DNA of 47,798 nucleotides from Salinactinospora qingdaonensis (lineage in GTDB: Bacteria > Actinomycetota > Actinomycetes > Streptosporangiales > Streptosporangiaceae). Below the pieces are notes generated by a model. The model was given only the letters and a program-made list of their open reading frames with translations. It was not told where the DNA came from and did no database searches. The stretch covers positions 1 to 47,798 of the forward strand of contig NZ_BAABDD010000034.1 of NCBI RefSeq assembly GCF_039539445.1. The letters run 5' to 3'. The position numbers and the translations under genes are program-made. Each line of letters starts with the position of its first letter. The first letter of the stretch is position 1. Positions 6,932 to 15,481 of this stretch are shown piece by piece.

Positions 6932-9900
6932 ATGTACCGTTGCGTCGACGCCGCGATCGTGCGGGCGAGCGCGCATTCCCCGGACCTATGGGGGGTCGAG
7001 GGCCCGGATTTGGAACAGGCCGGCGTGGAGGAGCGGCGGCAGTGGTTGGGCCGCGTGTGGTCGCAGGCCGACTTCGCTGCGGCCGTCGAGCACACAAGCC
7101 CCGTGCTGGGCCGGCAGGTCGGCAAAGTGGTGCGAGGAGAGCGGCAGGAACCGCGGCGTGTGCGTCGAGTGACGCTGTCCGTGCTGCGCTACCTGCTGCG
7201 TGCCACCGCCCGTCCCACGCCGGTCGGTCTTTTTGCCGGCGTGGCACCGGCACACCTGGGCACCGAGGTTCCGCCGCGCTGGGAGGGTGACCATCGCGTG
7301 CTGGCGCGTGCGGAAACCTCTGAGGTGGACGATGTCATCGCACGCTTGGAGGACGAGCCCCGACTGCGCAGCCACCTGATGGTGGTCACCAACAACACCG
7401 CCGTCGTGCGTGACGAACGGATTGTCCTGCCGCTGCAGCGTCCCCTCCGGCGTAGCGCGGGTGAGGCGCCGCAGGAGGTCACGGTCCGTTACACGCACGC
7501 GGTCGCCACCGCTTTGCGCACCGCCGCCACTCCCGTGACATTCGGGCACGTGACAGCCACAGTCGCCGCCGAATTCCCCGCGGTCTCCGAAACGGTGATC
7601 ACTGGCATGCTGACCGACCTGGTCGAACGCGGCCTGCTGCTGACGAACGTGCGGCCCCCGATGACGGTGACAAACCCGCTCGCCCACGTCGCTGGTGAGG
7701 CGGCCAACGTCGGGGCGGCGGCGTTGCCCGAGGTATCGCCGCTGCTGAGCGAGTTGGGTCGCCGCCACCGCCCCAGCCGAAGCGACGACCCCCCGGTGCG
7801 GTTCAGGGAGCGAAAACCGGCGCCCGGGCCACAAAGCCGCACCACCCTGCCGCCGGCCACCAGCCCAGTGGATCTCGCCCTGAACTGCACCGTCGACGTC
7901 CCCCGCGCTGTCGTCACCGAAATCGAGCACGCAGCTACGACACTGGCTCGCCTCACTCCGCAGCCCCACGGGGCGCCCACCTGGCGCGATTACCATCGTC
8001 GCTTTCTGGAACGCTACGGGCTCGGCGCCGTGGTCGACCTGCGGGAGCTCACAAACCCGGACACTGGTCTGGGATATCCCGCCGGCTATCTGGGGTCGTG
8101 CCTGCCCGAACCACCGGCCCCACCTCGGTCTGCCCGGGAGGAACACCTCCTGCGTCTGGCCCAAGAGGCCACCGCCGACCGCTGCACGGAGATCGTCGTA
8201 GACGACGACCGCCTGAGCCAGATGGCCGCGACGCAGCCAGACATCTCTTTCCCACCGCAGTTGGAACTGACGTTCAGGCTGCACGCATCGACATACGGCC
8301 AACTGACCCGCGGCGACTTCACCTTAGCGATCACCGGCGTTTCCCCGACCGCGGGCACCATGACCGGACGGTTTCTGGACCTCTTGCCGAGTCGGGACCG
8401 AGCCCGTATGGCAGCCGCCTACAGAAGCATGCCCACGGTGACGCACGGCGCCCTCCCGGTACAGGTCTCGGCCGCTCCGCTGTACCCCCGGGCTGAGAAC
8501 GTGGCACGCAGCCCCCAAGTCCTGCCGCGTGTGGTGTCCGTAGCCGAGCACCGCACGGCTGGCAGCGACGTCGTCGGCCCGGACGACTTGGCGGTTACGG
8601 CCACCCGCGACCGCCTCGTGCTCCTCTCCCGTGCCTGGGACCGGGTCGTCGAACCGATCACCTTCAACGCCGTGGAACCCACGCGCACCACCCACCCGCT
8701 CGTGCGGTTTTTGACCGAGCTGCCCACTGGTGGCAGCGCCACCTGCCCCCCGTTCTCTTGGGGTGTCGCCGACGAGCTGGTTCACCTCCCTCGCCTGCGG
8801 TACCGCCGCACCGTCCTGGCCCCTGCCCGATGGCGCCTGTCCAGCACCGACCTGCCCCCGCCAGAGATTGCCAACGACGCATGGGAAGCTGCCCTGGAAT
8901 CCTGGCGCAGCAGGTGGGACGTTCCTTCGACGGTGCATCTGGGCGCCGGCGACCGCCGGCTCCGCCTGAACCTCGACACCCCCGCCCACCGGCACCTGCT
9001 GCGCACCGAACTCGACCGCAACGGGCAGGCGACCCTACGCGAAGCACCCACCCGCCAAGACCTCGGCTGGTTCGGCGGGCGCCCACACGAGATCGTCGTC
9101 CCCCTGGCCACCACCCGAGCACCGCGCCCCGAACCTCCAGCGCACACCATCACGCGAGCCAAAACCGCCACCCGCCACGTGGCTCACCTGCCCGGGGGCG
9201 GCGACTGGCTCTACGCCAAGCTGTACATGACAGAGGAGCGCCAAGACCAGATCCTGCCCCGCCATCTGCCGCGTCTGCTCGCGCAATGGCCCCACAATCC
9301 GCAGTGGTGGTACGTGCGCTACCGCGACCCGAGCCCGCACCTACGGGTGCGGGTGGCGTTGTCCAACTCAGCCGACTTCGGCGCTCTCGCACGTGACATC
9401 GCCGCCTGGTTCGACGGCCTGCGCCGTCGAGGACTGGTCCAGGACCTCCAGTTCGCCACCTACCACCCCGAGCACGGCCGGTTCGGCAACGGCGCCGCCA
9501 TGGCCGCCGCCGAACGGGTCTTCGCGGAAGACTCGGCCGCTGCCCTGGCCCAACTGGCCACAACCGGCCCGGTCGAACGCCATGCCCTCACCGCCGCGAG
9601 CATGATCGACATCGCCCGCCAAGCCACCGGCGACACCGAGACCGCACTGCAATGGCTGATCGACCACCCGGTGCACACCCCGCCGGCCCCACCCGACCGG
9701 GAGCTTCGGGAGAGAGCCTTGAGGCTGGCCGATCCCCACACGGGATGGCACGAGGTCGGCGCTCTCGACAACGGGGCAGCCGTCCAACGCGCGTGGCACC
9801 GGCGCAGCCAAGCGCTGGCCGACTACGCCATCACCATCCCCGACCTCACTGAACTCCTGCCCGACCTCCTGCACCTGCACCACGTCCGGATGGCGGGAGT

Positions 9901-9985
9901 CGATCCCGCGGCTGAACGCGCCAGTACCCACCTCGCGCGCGCCGTGGCCCTTGGGTGGACGAGCCGGCTGCAAGGAGCATCGTGA
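6932..9985 (+). CDS. lanB: Class I lanthipeptide dehydratase LanB (full length, FxLD type)
   Basis: The 1017-residue protein spans both LanB modules. The N-terminal glutamylation domain is seen in LRYLLRATARPTPVGLFAGV and in the long central region around DFTLAITGVSPTAGTMTGRF. The C-terminal SpaB_C elimination domain begins near GGDWLYAKLYMTEERQDQIL and continues WWYVRYRDPSPHLRVRV. LanB uses glutamyl-tRNA to activate Ser/Thr and then eliminates glutamate to give Dha/Dhb. The start is ATG at 6932, with a stop codon in frame directly upstream. The gene overlaps lanC by four bases (GTGA). A second, stand-alone SpaB_C protein is encoded at 11234, so the cluster has two elimination-type modules. 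Confidence 0.95.
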   Translation: MYRCVDAAIVRASAHSPDLWGVEGPDLEQAGVEERRQWLGRVWSQADFAAAVEHTSPVLGRQVGKVVRGERQEPRRVRRVTLSVLRYLLRATARPTPVGLFAGVAPAHLGTEVPPRWEGDHRVLARAETSEVDDVIARLEDEPRLRSHLMVVTNNTAVVRDERIVLPLQRPLRRSAGEAPQEVTVRYTHAVATALRTAATPVTFGHVTATVAAEFPAVSETVITGMLTDLVERGLLLTNVRPPMTVTNPLAHVAGEAANVGAAALPEVSPLLSELGRRHRPSRSDDPPVRFRERKPAPGPQSRTTLPPATSPVDLALNCTVDVPRAVVTEIEHAATTLARLTPQPHGAPTWRDYHRRFLERYGLGAVVDLRELTNPDTGLGYPAGYLGSCLPEPPAPPRSAREEHLLRLAQEATADRCTEIVVDDDRLSQMAATQPDISFPPQLELTFRLHASTYGQLTRGDFTLAITGVSPTAGTMTGRFLDLLPSRDRARMAAAYRSMPTVTHGALPVQVSAAPLYPRAENVARSPQVLPRVVSVAEHRTAGSDVVGPDDLAVTATRDRLVLLSRAWDRVVEPITFNAVEPTRTTHPLVRFLTELPTGGSATCPPFSWGVADELVHLPRLRYRRTVLAPARWRLSSTDLPPPEIANDAWEAALESWRSRWDVPSTVHLGAGDRRLRLNLDTPAHRHLLRTELDRNGQATLREAPTRQDLGWFGGRPHEIVVPLATTRAPRPEPPAHTITRAKTATRHVAHLPGGGDWLYAKLYMTEERQDQILPRHLPRLLAQWPHNPQWWYVRYRDPSPHLRVRVALSNSADFGALARDIAAWFDGLRRRGLVQDLQFATYHPEHGRFGNGAAMAAAERVFAEDSAAALAQLATTGPVERHALTAASMIDIARQATGDTETALQWLIDHPVHTPPAPPDRELRERALRLADPHTGWHEVGALDNGAAVQRAWHRRSQALADYAITIPDLTELLPDLLHLHHVRMAGVDPAAERASTHLARAVALGWTSRLQGAS

Positions 9986-11214
9986 CCATCGGAACCACCG
10001 TCGATCTACACACCCGGTTGGCAACAACCTTGGAGATCCCGCCACCCGGCCAGGCGGAGGCACGCCTGGCCCAGTCACTGGCCTACGGAGCCGCCGGCGT
10101 CGCCCTGCTGCACATCGAACGCGCCCGAGCCGGGGACGCCGATTGGGCGCCCGCCCACGCATGGCTCACCGCGGCCACCCAGAACAGCCTCAGTGCAGGG
10201 GCCAGCGCTGGCCTCTCCTATGGCGTGCCCGCCGTGGCGTTTGCGACCCGGGCCGCCGCGGACCGCCCGGGCAAGCTCCATCGAGCGCTGACCAGTCTCG
10301 ACACGAGCGTCACCACCCTGACACGCCAACGCCTCGCCACAGCCCACGCCCGCATCGACCGAGGCGCCCTGCCCTGGGTCGGCGAGTTCGACGCCATCCA
10401 CGGCCTGTGCGGCATCGGCGTCTACCTGCTCAACCGTGATCCCCACGCCGCCATCACCCGCCAGGTGCTTGCCTACCTGGTCCGGTTGAGCGAACCCGTC
10501 ACCCATGACGGGGAGGTACTGCCCGGCTGGTGGGCCGCCGGCAGCCCGCGCGGCCGTCTATCGCCCGGCTTCGTCCAAGGCCACGCCAACACCGGCATGG
10601 CTCACGGCGTCGGCGGGGTTCTGGCGCTGCTCTCCCTCGCGCTACGTGAGGGAGTCGCGGTGTGCGGGCACCGGGAAGCCATCGACCGGATCTGCGGATG
10701 GTTGGACCGGTGGCGTCAAGACGACCCAGTCGGCCCGTGGTGGCCCTACTGGATCACCCGAGGCCAGCTCCGCGGCGAGGACCCGTTGCCGACGACGCCG
10801 GCCCGCCCCTCCTGGTGCTACGGGACGGCCGGCATCGCCCGCGCCCAGCAGCTCGCCGCCCTGGCAACCGGCGACCGCCAACGCCAACGCATCGCCGAAA
10901 AGGCCCTGGTGGGCTGTTTCACCGACCTGCGGCAACACCACGCCCTGTCCGATGTGGGGCTGTGCCACGGGAAAGCCGGCGTGGCCCACATCGCCGCCGT
11001 CGCCGCGCGGGATGCCGACTCCGACGAACAACTCGCCCACCACGCACGGGAACTATTCGCCGCCCTCGCCCGCGACGCTGTGCGCAAGCTACCGGAACCT
11101 CCCGGCGGGGCGGGGCTGCTCGACGGACGTGCCGGCATTGCTCTTGCCCTGCGGTCGGCCCATGCCTCCCACCGCAGTATCAGCGGCTGGGACACCTGCC
11201 TTCTGATCGACTGA
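9982..11214 (+). CDS. lanC: Lanthionine cyclase LanC
   Basis: This 410-residue alpha-toroid protein has the LanC zinc ligands: Cys279 in SWCYGTAGIARA, and Cys328-His329 in GLCHGKAGVAH. The upstream GHANTGMAHGVGGVL segment is also typical. It catalyses Michael-type addition of cysteine thiols to dehydrated residues, forming the thioether rings of the precursor at 6686. The GTG start at 9982 overlaps the lanB stop (GTGA) and has AAGGAG seven bases upstream; an upstream ATG at 9955 has no such site. Nothing essential appears to be missing, so the enzyme is probably active. Confidence 0.95.
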   Translation: MTIGTTVDLHTRLATTLEIPPPGQAEARLAQSLAYGAAGVALLHIERARAGDADWAPAHAWLTAATQNSLSAGASAGLSYGVPAVAFATRAAADRPGKLHRALTSLDTSVTTLTRQRLATAHARIDRGALPWVGEFDAIHGLCGIGVYLLNRDPHAAITRQVLAYLVRLSEPVTHDGEVLPGWWAAGSPRGRLSPGFVQGHANTGMAHGVGGVLALLSLALREGVAVCGHREAIDRICGWLDRWRQDDPVGPWWPYWITRGQLRGEDPLPTTPARPSWCYGTAGIARAQQLAALATGDRQRQRIAEKALVGCFTDLRQHHALSDVGLCHGKAGVAHIAAVAARDADSDEQLAHHARELFAALARDAVRKLPEPPGGAGLLDGRAGIALALRSAHASHRSISGWDTCLLID

Positions 11215-11233
11215 CCCCACGAGGAGTCCACTG

Positions 11234-12076
11234 ATGAGCCATCCCCTCGGCGAGTGGCCGCAAGCGCTGATCACGTTTCCCAACCGGGAGATCGCCGAGA
11301 GCGTGGCAGCCCGATCCCTGCTTCCGGCACTCGATCAGGAGCAATCAGAAGGGCGCATCGAGCAGTGGTTCCTCACCCGCAAGTCACCCCAGTGGCGCCT
11401 GCGCTATCACGGCCCCGGCGCCGACCGTCGACTCCTCGGTGCCCTTCTCGACGACCTCACCAGCCGGGGGGCGATCACCGCCTGGGTGGAGGGTACCTAC
11501 GAACCCGAGACCATGGCCTTCGGCGGCCCCGCAGCCATGCGCATCGCTCACGCGCTCTTTCACACCGACAGCCGCCACATCCTCCACTACCTCACAGAAG
11601 CAGGGGCCGGCTCCACCTCCGACCGCCGGCTCGGGCGGCGCGAACTCGCCCTGCTGCTGACCACCGCCCTGATGCGAGCGGCGAACCAGGACATCTACGA
11701 ACAGGCCGACGTGTGGAAACGAGTGGCCGACCACCGCCCCGTTCCCACAGCCACCATGGCCACCGCCCTCCACAACGCCAGCGGGACTGTGCACCGCCTG
11801 CTGACCGTCGATACCGGCTCAAGCACAGAGCTGGCTACCGCCGGAGCCCTACGCCCCCATGCCCCATGGCTGCGCGCATTCGAAGAAGCTGGCTACGCCT
11901 TAGGTGCCCTCGTCAACACCGGAGAGATCGAGCGTGGTCTTCGAGGGGTGCTGGCCCATCACGTGCTGTTCCACTTCAACCGCATCGGGCTGCCCACCTC
12001 AACCCAAGGAGGACTCGCCCACACCGCCGCCACGGTCGTCTTCGGTCCGCCACCTTCGTCCACGTCCGTCTCGTGA
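11234..12076 (+). CDS. Thiopeptide-type bacteriocin biosynthesis (stand-alone SpaB_C) protein
   Basis: The 280-residue protein resembles the C-terminal domain of LanB: WFLTRKSPQWRLRYHG near residue 45, followed by GTYEPETMAFGGPAAMRIAH, a signature of the thiopeptide-type bacteriocin biosynthesis family. The lanB product itself shows the related WWYVRYRDPSPHLRVRV and GRFGNGAAMAAAERVFAED. Family members act in the elimination step or in partner recognition. The ATG follows GAGGAG, 19 bases after lanC. Stand-alone copies beside a full-length LanB are usual in FxLD clusters. Whether this one is catalytic or a scaffold cannot be told from the sequence. Confidence 0.88.
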   Translation: MSHPLGEWPQALITFPNREIAESVAARSLLPALDQEQSEGRIEQWFLTRKSPQWRLRYHGPGADRRLLGALLDDLTSRGAITAWVEGTYEPETMAFGGPAAMRIAHALFHTDSRHILHYLTEAGAGSTSDRRLGRRELALLLTTALMRAANQDIYEQADVWKRVADHRPVPTATMATALHNASGTVHRLLTVDTGSSTELATAGALRPHAPWLRAFEEAGYALGALVNTGEIERGLRGVLAHHVLFHFNRIGLPTSTQGGLAHTAATVVFGPPPSSTSVS

Positions 12077-12085
12077 AGGAGGCCT

Positions 12086-13234
12086 GTGCTCCATACCCGC
12101 ATCCACTCCACAGCACCGCATTCGGCTGACCGAGCCTCCGAGTGGTTTCCCCTCCTGCCCAGGCACAAACCCGCCTGCCGTGCGCTGGCCGAACGCATAG
12201 GCGAACTGCGCGACCTGACCCAGACGACCGCAGGCGCGACGACCTACCGCCACATCGCCCAGGCGGCCGAAGCCCACAACAAGGCGGCGCTCATCGCCAG
12301 CGACTGTGGCCTGCCCACCCTCGCTCACCGCCTGTGCTGGCGCCAGTTCACCCTATTCCAGCGATCAGCACCCCTGGCCGGGGACACGGCACGACTCGCG
12401 CTCCAACCCCTCATCAACCTCGCCCGACTCGCGATCCGCGCCGGAGACGGCATGCGTGCCCACCACATTCTCCGCCAGATCCACAGCGGCGTCACAAGCC
12501 AGAACACCCGCACTATCGACAATCGCACCGTCGACTTTCACACGTTCCTCCGCGACCCAGCCGACCTACCGGAAATCCACCGGTTTCTATGGACCGTCCT
12601 ACTCGCCGACGGCACCCGCGCTCTGACCCGTGCGGGTCGGTGGAACGAGGTCAAACAGCACCTGGAACGCCACAAAGGCATCGGTAGCCGCATGCTCGAC
12701 GGCCGCCAAGTCGCCATCCTGTGCCGCGCCACCTCCGGCGCCCACGAAGCCGCCCTAGCACTGATCGACAGCAGCACAACTTCTGAGGCGTGGGAGAGGG
12801 CCGTCGCCGCATGCCTGCGCACCCTGTGTCTGCACAAGGCCAACCGCGAGAGCAACCAGGCCGCCGTCGCGATGGTCGACACCTACCTTGACCTGCCAGC
12901 CGACACCCCCATCGCCTTCCATACACGCCTCGGGCTGTGTGTCCTGGACTTGACCGACACGCGCACCCAGCGGCGAGCAGACATCGCAAGCCGTGTCCTT
13001 CGCCGAGTACTCGCCTACGGTGACGCCGACAGCGCCGCGCACCTGCTCGACCACCCGGCCTGCGAAACCGCAACGGACCAGACAGAACGCGCCGCTCTGG
13101 CCAGCATCATCGCCCGATCGGGCCTACGGCAGGGCTGGATCGCCGAGGACTTGGCCAAGGACCTCTTTTCCGCGGTGACTACAAGCGAAGAAAACCTGGC
13201 CCGTGGTCTCCAACAGCAGGCACATGAACGTTGA
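12086..13234 (+). CDS. Uncharacterised alpha-helical (TPR-like) protein of the FxLD operon
   Basis: I do not recognise a named family for this 382-residue protein. It is rich in Ala, Arg and Leu and forms repeated helical hairpins (e.g. AEAHNKAALIASDCGLPTLA and ALQPLINLARLAIRAGDGMR), reminiscent of the TPR region of the XRE regulators here, but it has no HTH and no signal peptide. The GTG at 12086 follows AAGGAGG closely and comes ten bases after the preceding stop, so it is the last gene of the lanthipeptide operon. A regulatory or scaffolding role is inferred. No transporter or leader peptidase gene follows; CRISPR array 2 comes next. Confidence 0.7.
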   Translation: MLHTRIHSTAPHSADRASEWFPLLPRHKPACRALAERIGELRDLTQTTAGATTYRHIAQAAEAHNKAALIASDCGLPTLAHRLCWRQFTLFQRSAPLAGDTARLALQPLINLARLAIRAGDGMRAHHILRQIHSGVTSQNTRTIDNRTVDFHTFLRDPADLPEIHRFLWTVLLADGTRALTRAGRWNEVKQHLERHKGIGSRMLDGRQVAILCRATSGAHEAALALIDSSTTSEAWERAVAACLRTLCLHKANRESNQAAVAMVDTYLDLPADTPIAFHTRLGLCVLDLTDTRTQRRADIASRVLRRVLAYGDADSAAHLLDHPACETATDQTERAALASIIARSGLRQGWIAEDLAKDLFSAVTTSEENLARGLQQQAHER

Positions 13235-13498
13235 GATCAGTCGACTTCCGCGAGAAGTCCGAGGTACACAACCGCGCTGTTCGTAATCACCATAAGCCCG
13301 CCCGCATCGATAATCTGGCCATGTGGAAGCCGCCGTCCCGTGCTTCGGCCAACGCGGATATAACTCCTGGGTGGGCCTCCCCGCATCCCCAGACACAGCG
13401 TGGAGATCAAGGACATACGTACAGTCAAAACCTCCAGCCAACCCTGGTACGAACCAATGTTCCAGAACCTTTACCTCCAGACAAAGCGAAGGAGGGAC

Positions 13499-13673
13499 GT
13501 GGGGTAGCTTCGGAGAAGCGTTTCCCATAGGGCGGCGTTTGTGCTTAGGAACCTGGAGCGATCATCGGTTCCCCGGGAGGTTCCCAAGCGCAAAACGGAC
13601 AAGGAGGCAGGAAATGCTGCTGGGTAGGGGTTCTCTGTACTCTGGGCACAGGAGTTTTCCCTGTTCAGTCAGC
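13499..13673 (+). promoter_or_regulatory. CRISPR leader 2
   Basis: This is collinear with leaders 1 and 3 (GGGGTAGCTTCGGAGAAGCG, GTGCTTAGGAACCTGGAG, GGGAGGTTCCCAAGCGC, AAATGCTGCTGGG, TTTTCCCTGTTCAGTCAG) and abuts repeat 1. The 264 bases before it (13235-13498) contain no gene I can support. The small open frame there lacks any coding character. Confidence 0.85.
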
Positions 13674-15086
13674 GTGGCAGCCACCCTCCGGGGTGACTGA
13701 GGATCGCAACGAGTCGCGGTGGGACATGGCCCGTGCCCGTCAGGGTGGCAGCCACCCTCCGGGGTGACTGAGGATCGCAACCCTGCTGTCCAGCGGCGGT
13801 GACAACGACGGCGCATGGTGGCAGCCACCCTCCGGGGTGACTGAGGATCGCAACCGCGCAAGCGGAGCTCGACCGCAAAACGAAGTGACCCGTGGCAGCC
13901 ACCCTCCGGGGTGACTGAGGATCGCAACGTCGCACATCAGATCGTGGACGCCGACCGCGCCGGCTGTGGCAGCCACCCTCCGGGGTGACTGAGGATCGCA
14001 ACGGCGCCACTTCAGGCGCCACCCCGCTCCTCGTAGCCGTGGCAGCCACCCTCCGGGGTGACTGAGGATCGCAACACCGGCTCCTGGCGGAAGCGGAAAA
14101 GGCCCGCGCGGTGGCAGCCACCCTCCGGGGTGACTGAGGATCGCAACTTCGGCGGCTGAGGAGATCATGCCGAACATCTGATGTGGCAGCCACCCTCCGG
14201 GGTGACTGAGGATCGCAACTCTCGCGGTGGCGCAACGGTTTCGGGGCCGTCGGTGGTGGCAGCCACCCTCCGGGGTGACTGAGGATCGCAACATCTGCTA
14301 TGCGGCGAGGTTTGCGAGGCTGCTGTGGTGGCAGCCACCCTCCGGGGTGACTGAGGATCGCAACGGCGAGGTGGTGTGGTCGCGCCAGTGGGGCCGCTAG
14401 TGGCAGCCACCCTCCGGGGTGACTGAGGATCGCAACCGCTGGTCTCGGTGTCGCCGGTGCCCCAGAACGCATGTGGCAGCCACCCTCCGGGGTGACTGAG
14501 GATCGCAACGTCATGTCAGGGCAGGGTCAGGCTGCTGGTGTGGCGGTGGCAGCCACCCTCCGGGGTGACTGAGGATCGCAACCCTCGGCACCGCCGCCCA
14601 CAAACTCGTCCTCGACGTGGCAGCCACCCTCCGGGGTGACTGAGGATCGCAACGTCTGCGCTGAGGTGCTGCCGGACGGTCGCGACCGGTGGCAGCCACC
14701 CTCCGGGGTGACTGAGGATCGCAACCGCTGGTCTCGGTGTCGCCGGTGCCCCAGAACGCATGTGGCAGCCACCCTCCGGGGTGACTGAGGATCGCAACTC
14801 CGCGCCCCTGTCCTACGACGTGGGGTGGCGCGACGTGGCAGCCACCCTCCGGGGTGACTGAGGATCGCAACCTGCGCGGATGGCGCGGCCTCCAGCCCAC
14901 ACCAAGTGGCAGCCACCCTCCGGGGTGACTGAGGATCGCAACGTCCTCGGCGCCGCGGGCGACGGCGCGCACCTGGTGTGGCAGCCACCCTCCGGGGTGA
15001 CTGAGGATCGCAACCAACTCGGCGGCGTACTGCTGGGCGGCCTCGGTCGCCTGTGGCAGCCACCCTCCGGGGCTGAGGAGCGCAAC
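13674..15086 (+). CRISPR. CRISPR array 2 (20 repeats, 19 spacers)
   Basis: The 37-base repeat starts GTGGCAGCCACCCTCCGGGG and ends TGACTGAGGATCGCAAC. Nineteen copies are identical, beginning at 13674, 13745, 13818, 13892, 13966, 14039, 14111, 14183, 14256, 14328, 14400, 14473, 14546, 14617, 14689, 14762, 14835, 14906 and 14978. A twentieth, degenerate 34-base copy (15053-15086) lost TGA and other bases and marks the leader-distal end. Spacers are 34-38 bases. Spacer 11 (14437-14472) and spacer 15 (14726-14761) are identical. CACCC-TCCG-GGGTG forms a hairpin inside each repeat. The leader is on the left, so transcription is on the + strand. No cas genes lie in the window. Confidence 0.98.
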
Positions 15087-15481
15087 CATTGAGGACGCCA
15101 ACCGAACGATGCGCCAGTTCGGAAGTAGGACAGGCTGAGGCCATCGGTGCGTGTGCTGTTGATAGCCGGCGCTGAAGGCCCTGCCTCAAATTCCGCCTAT
15201 TTCTGGATATCACTAAGCCGCTTTTGGCATGTATCCGCATTTTGTTCCATGGCAGCGTTTTCAGCATGTCATCCCTCGGTTTCTCCTGTTGGGGGTGGGT
15301 TTCAAGCACTTGAATGGCGATCTTCAAACCATTGCATGGAACACAGGTGAGGTTACGGAGAGACTCGTTGTCGAAAGCAGGGAAGAACATCCCTAAGGGC
15401 TTCTTTACTGCGGGCTCAGAAAGATCAGCCGACTTGGGATGCCGTAGCTCTCAGGGGCGGGGCTCCCGGTGAGAAGGTGAG
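15087..15481 (+). other. Gap without supported gene after array 2
   Basis: These 395 bases are more A+T-rich than their surroundings. A minus-strand open frame runs from about 15390 into the array, but it is interrupted by repeats and has no recognisable domain. GAAGGTGAG at the right end is the ribosome-binding site of the next gene. The stretch presumably contains the promoter of the radical SAM operon; I could not assign -35/-10 boxes with confidence. Confidence 0.5.

Noticed and set aside
5202..7253. 683-codon minus-strand open frame
   Set aside because: It lies antisense to the methyltransferase, precursor and LanB genes. Composition-driven Arg/Ala/Pro-rich translation, no domain, and the sense genes are certain.
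13231..13530. Short + strand open frame after the lanthipeptide operon
   Set aside because: It overlaps the CRISPR leader, shows no domain and has atypical composition for a local gene.
2598..15086. Assigning a CRISPR type from the repeat alone
   Set aside because: No cas genes are visible, and I cannot match this repeat family to a subtype from memory with confidence.
13669..15101. Long minus-strand open frames (up to 281 codons) across CRISPR array 2
   Set aside because: They are translations of repeats spaced about 72 bases apart, which keeps frames open. The same short peptide recurs in several frames, with no start signal or domain.
15110..15390. Minus-strand frame beginning MFFPAFDNESLRNLTC
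   Set aside because: It runs without a break into the CRISPR repeats, so its end cannot be a natural protein. A decayed gene is possible, but I could not name a family.
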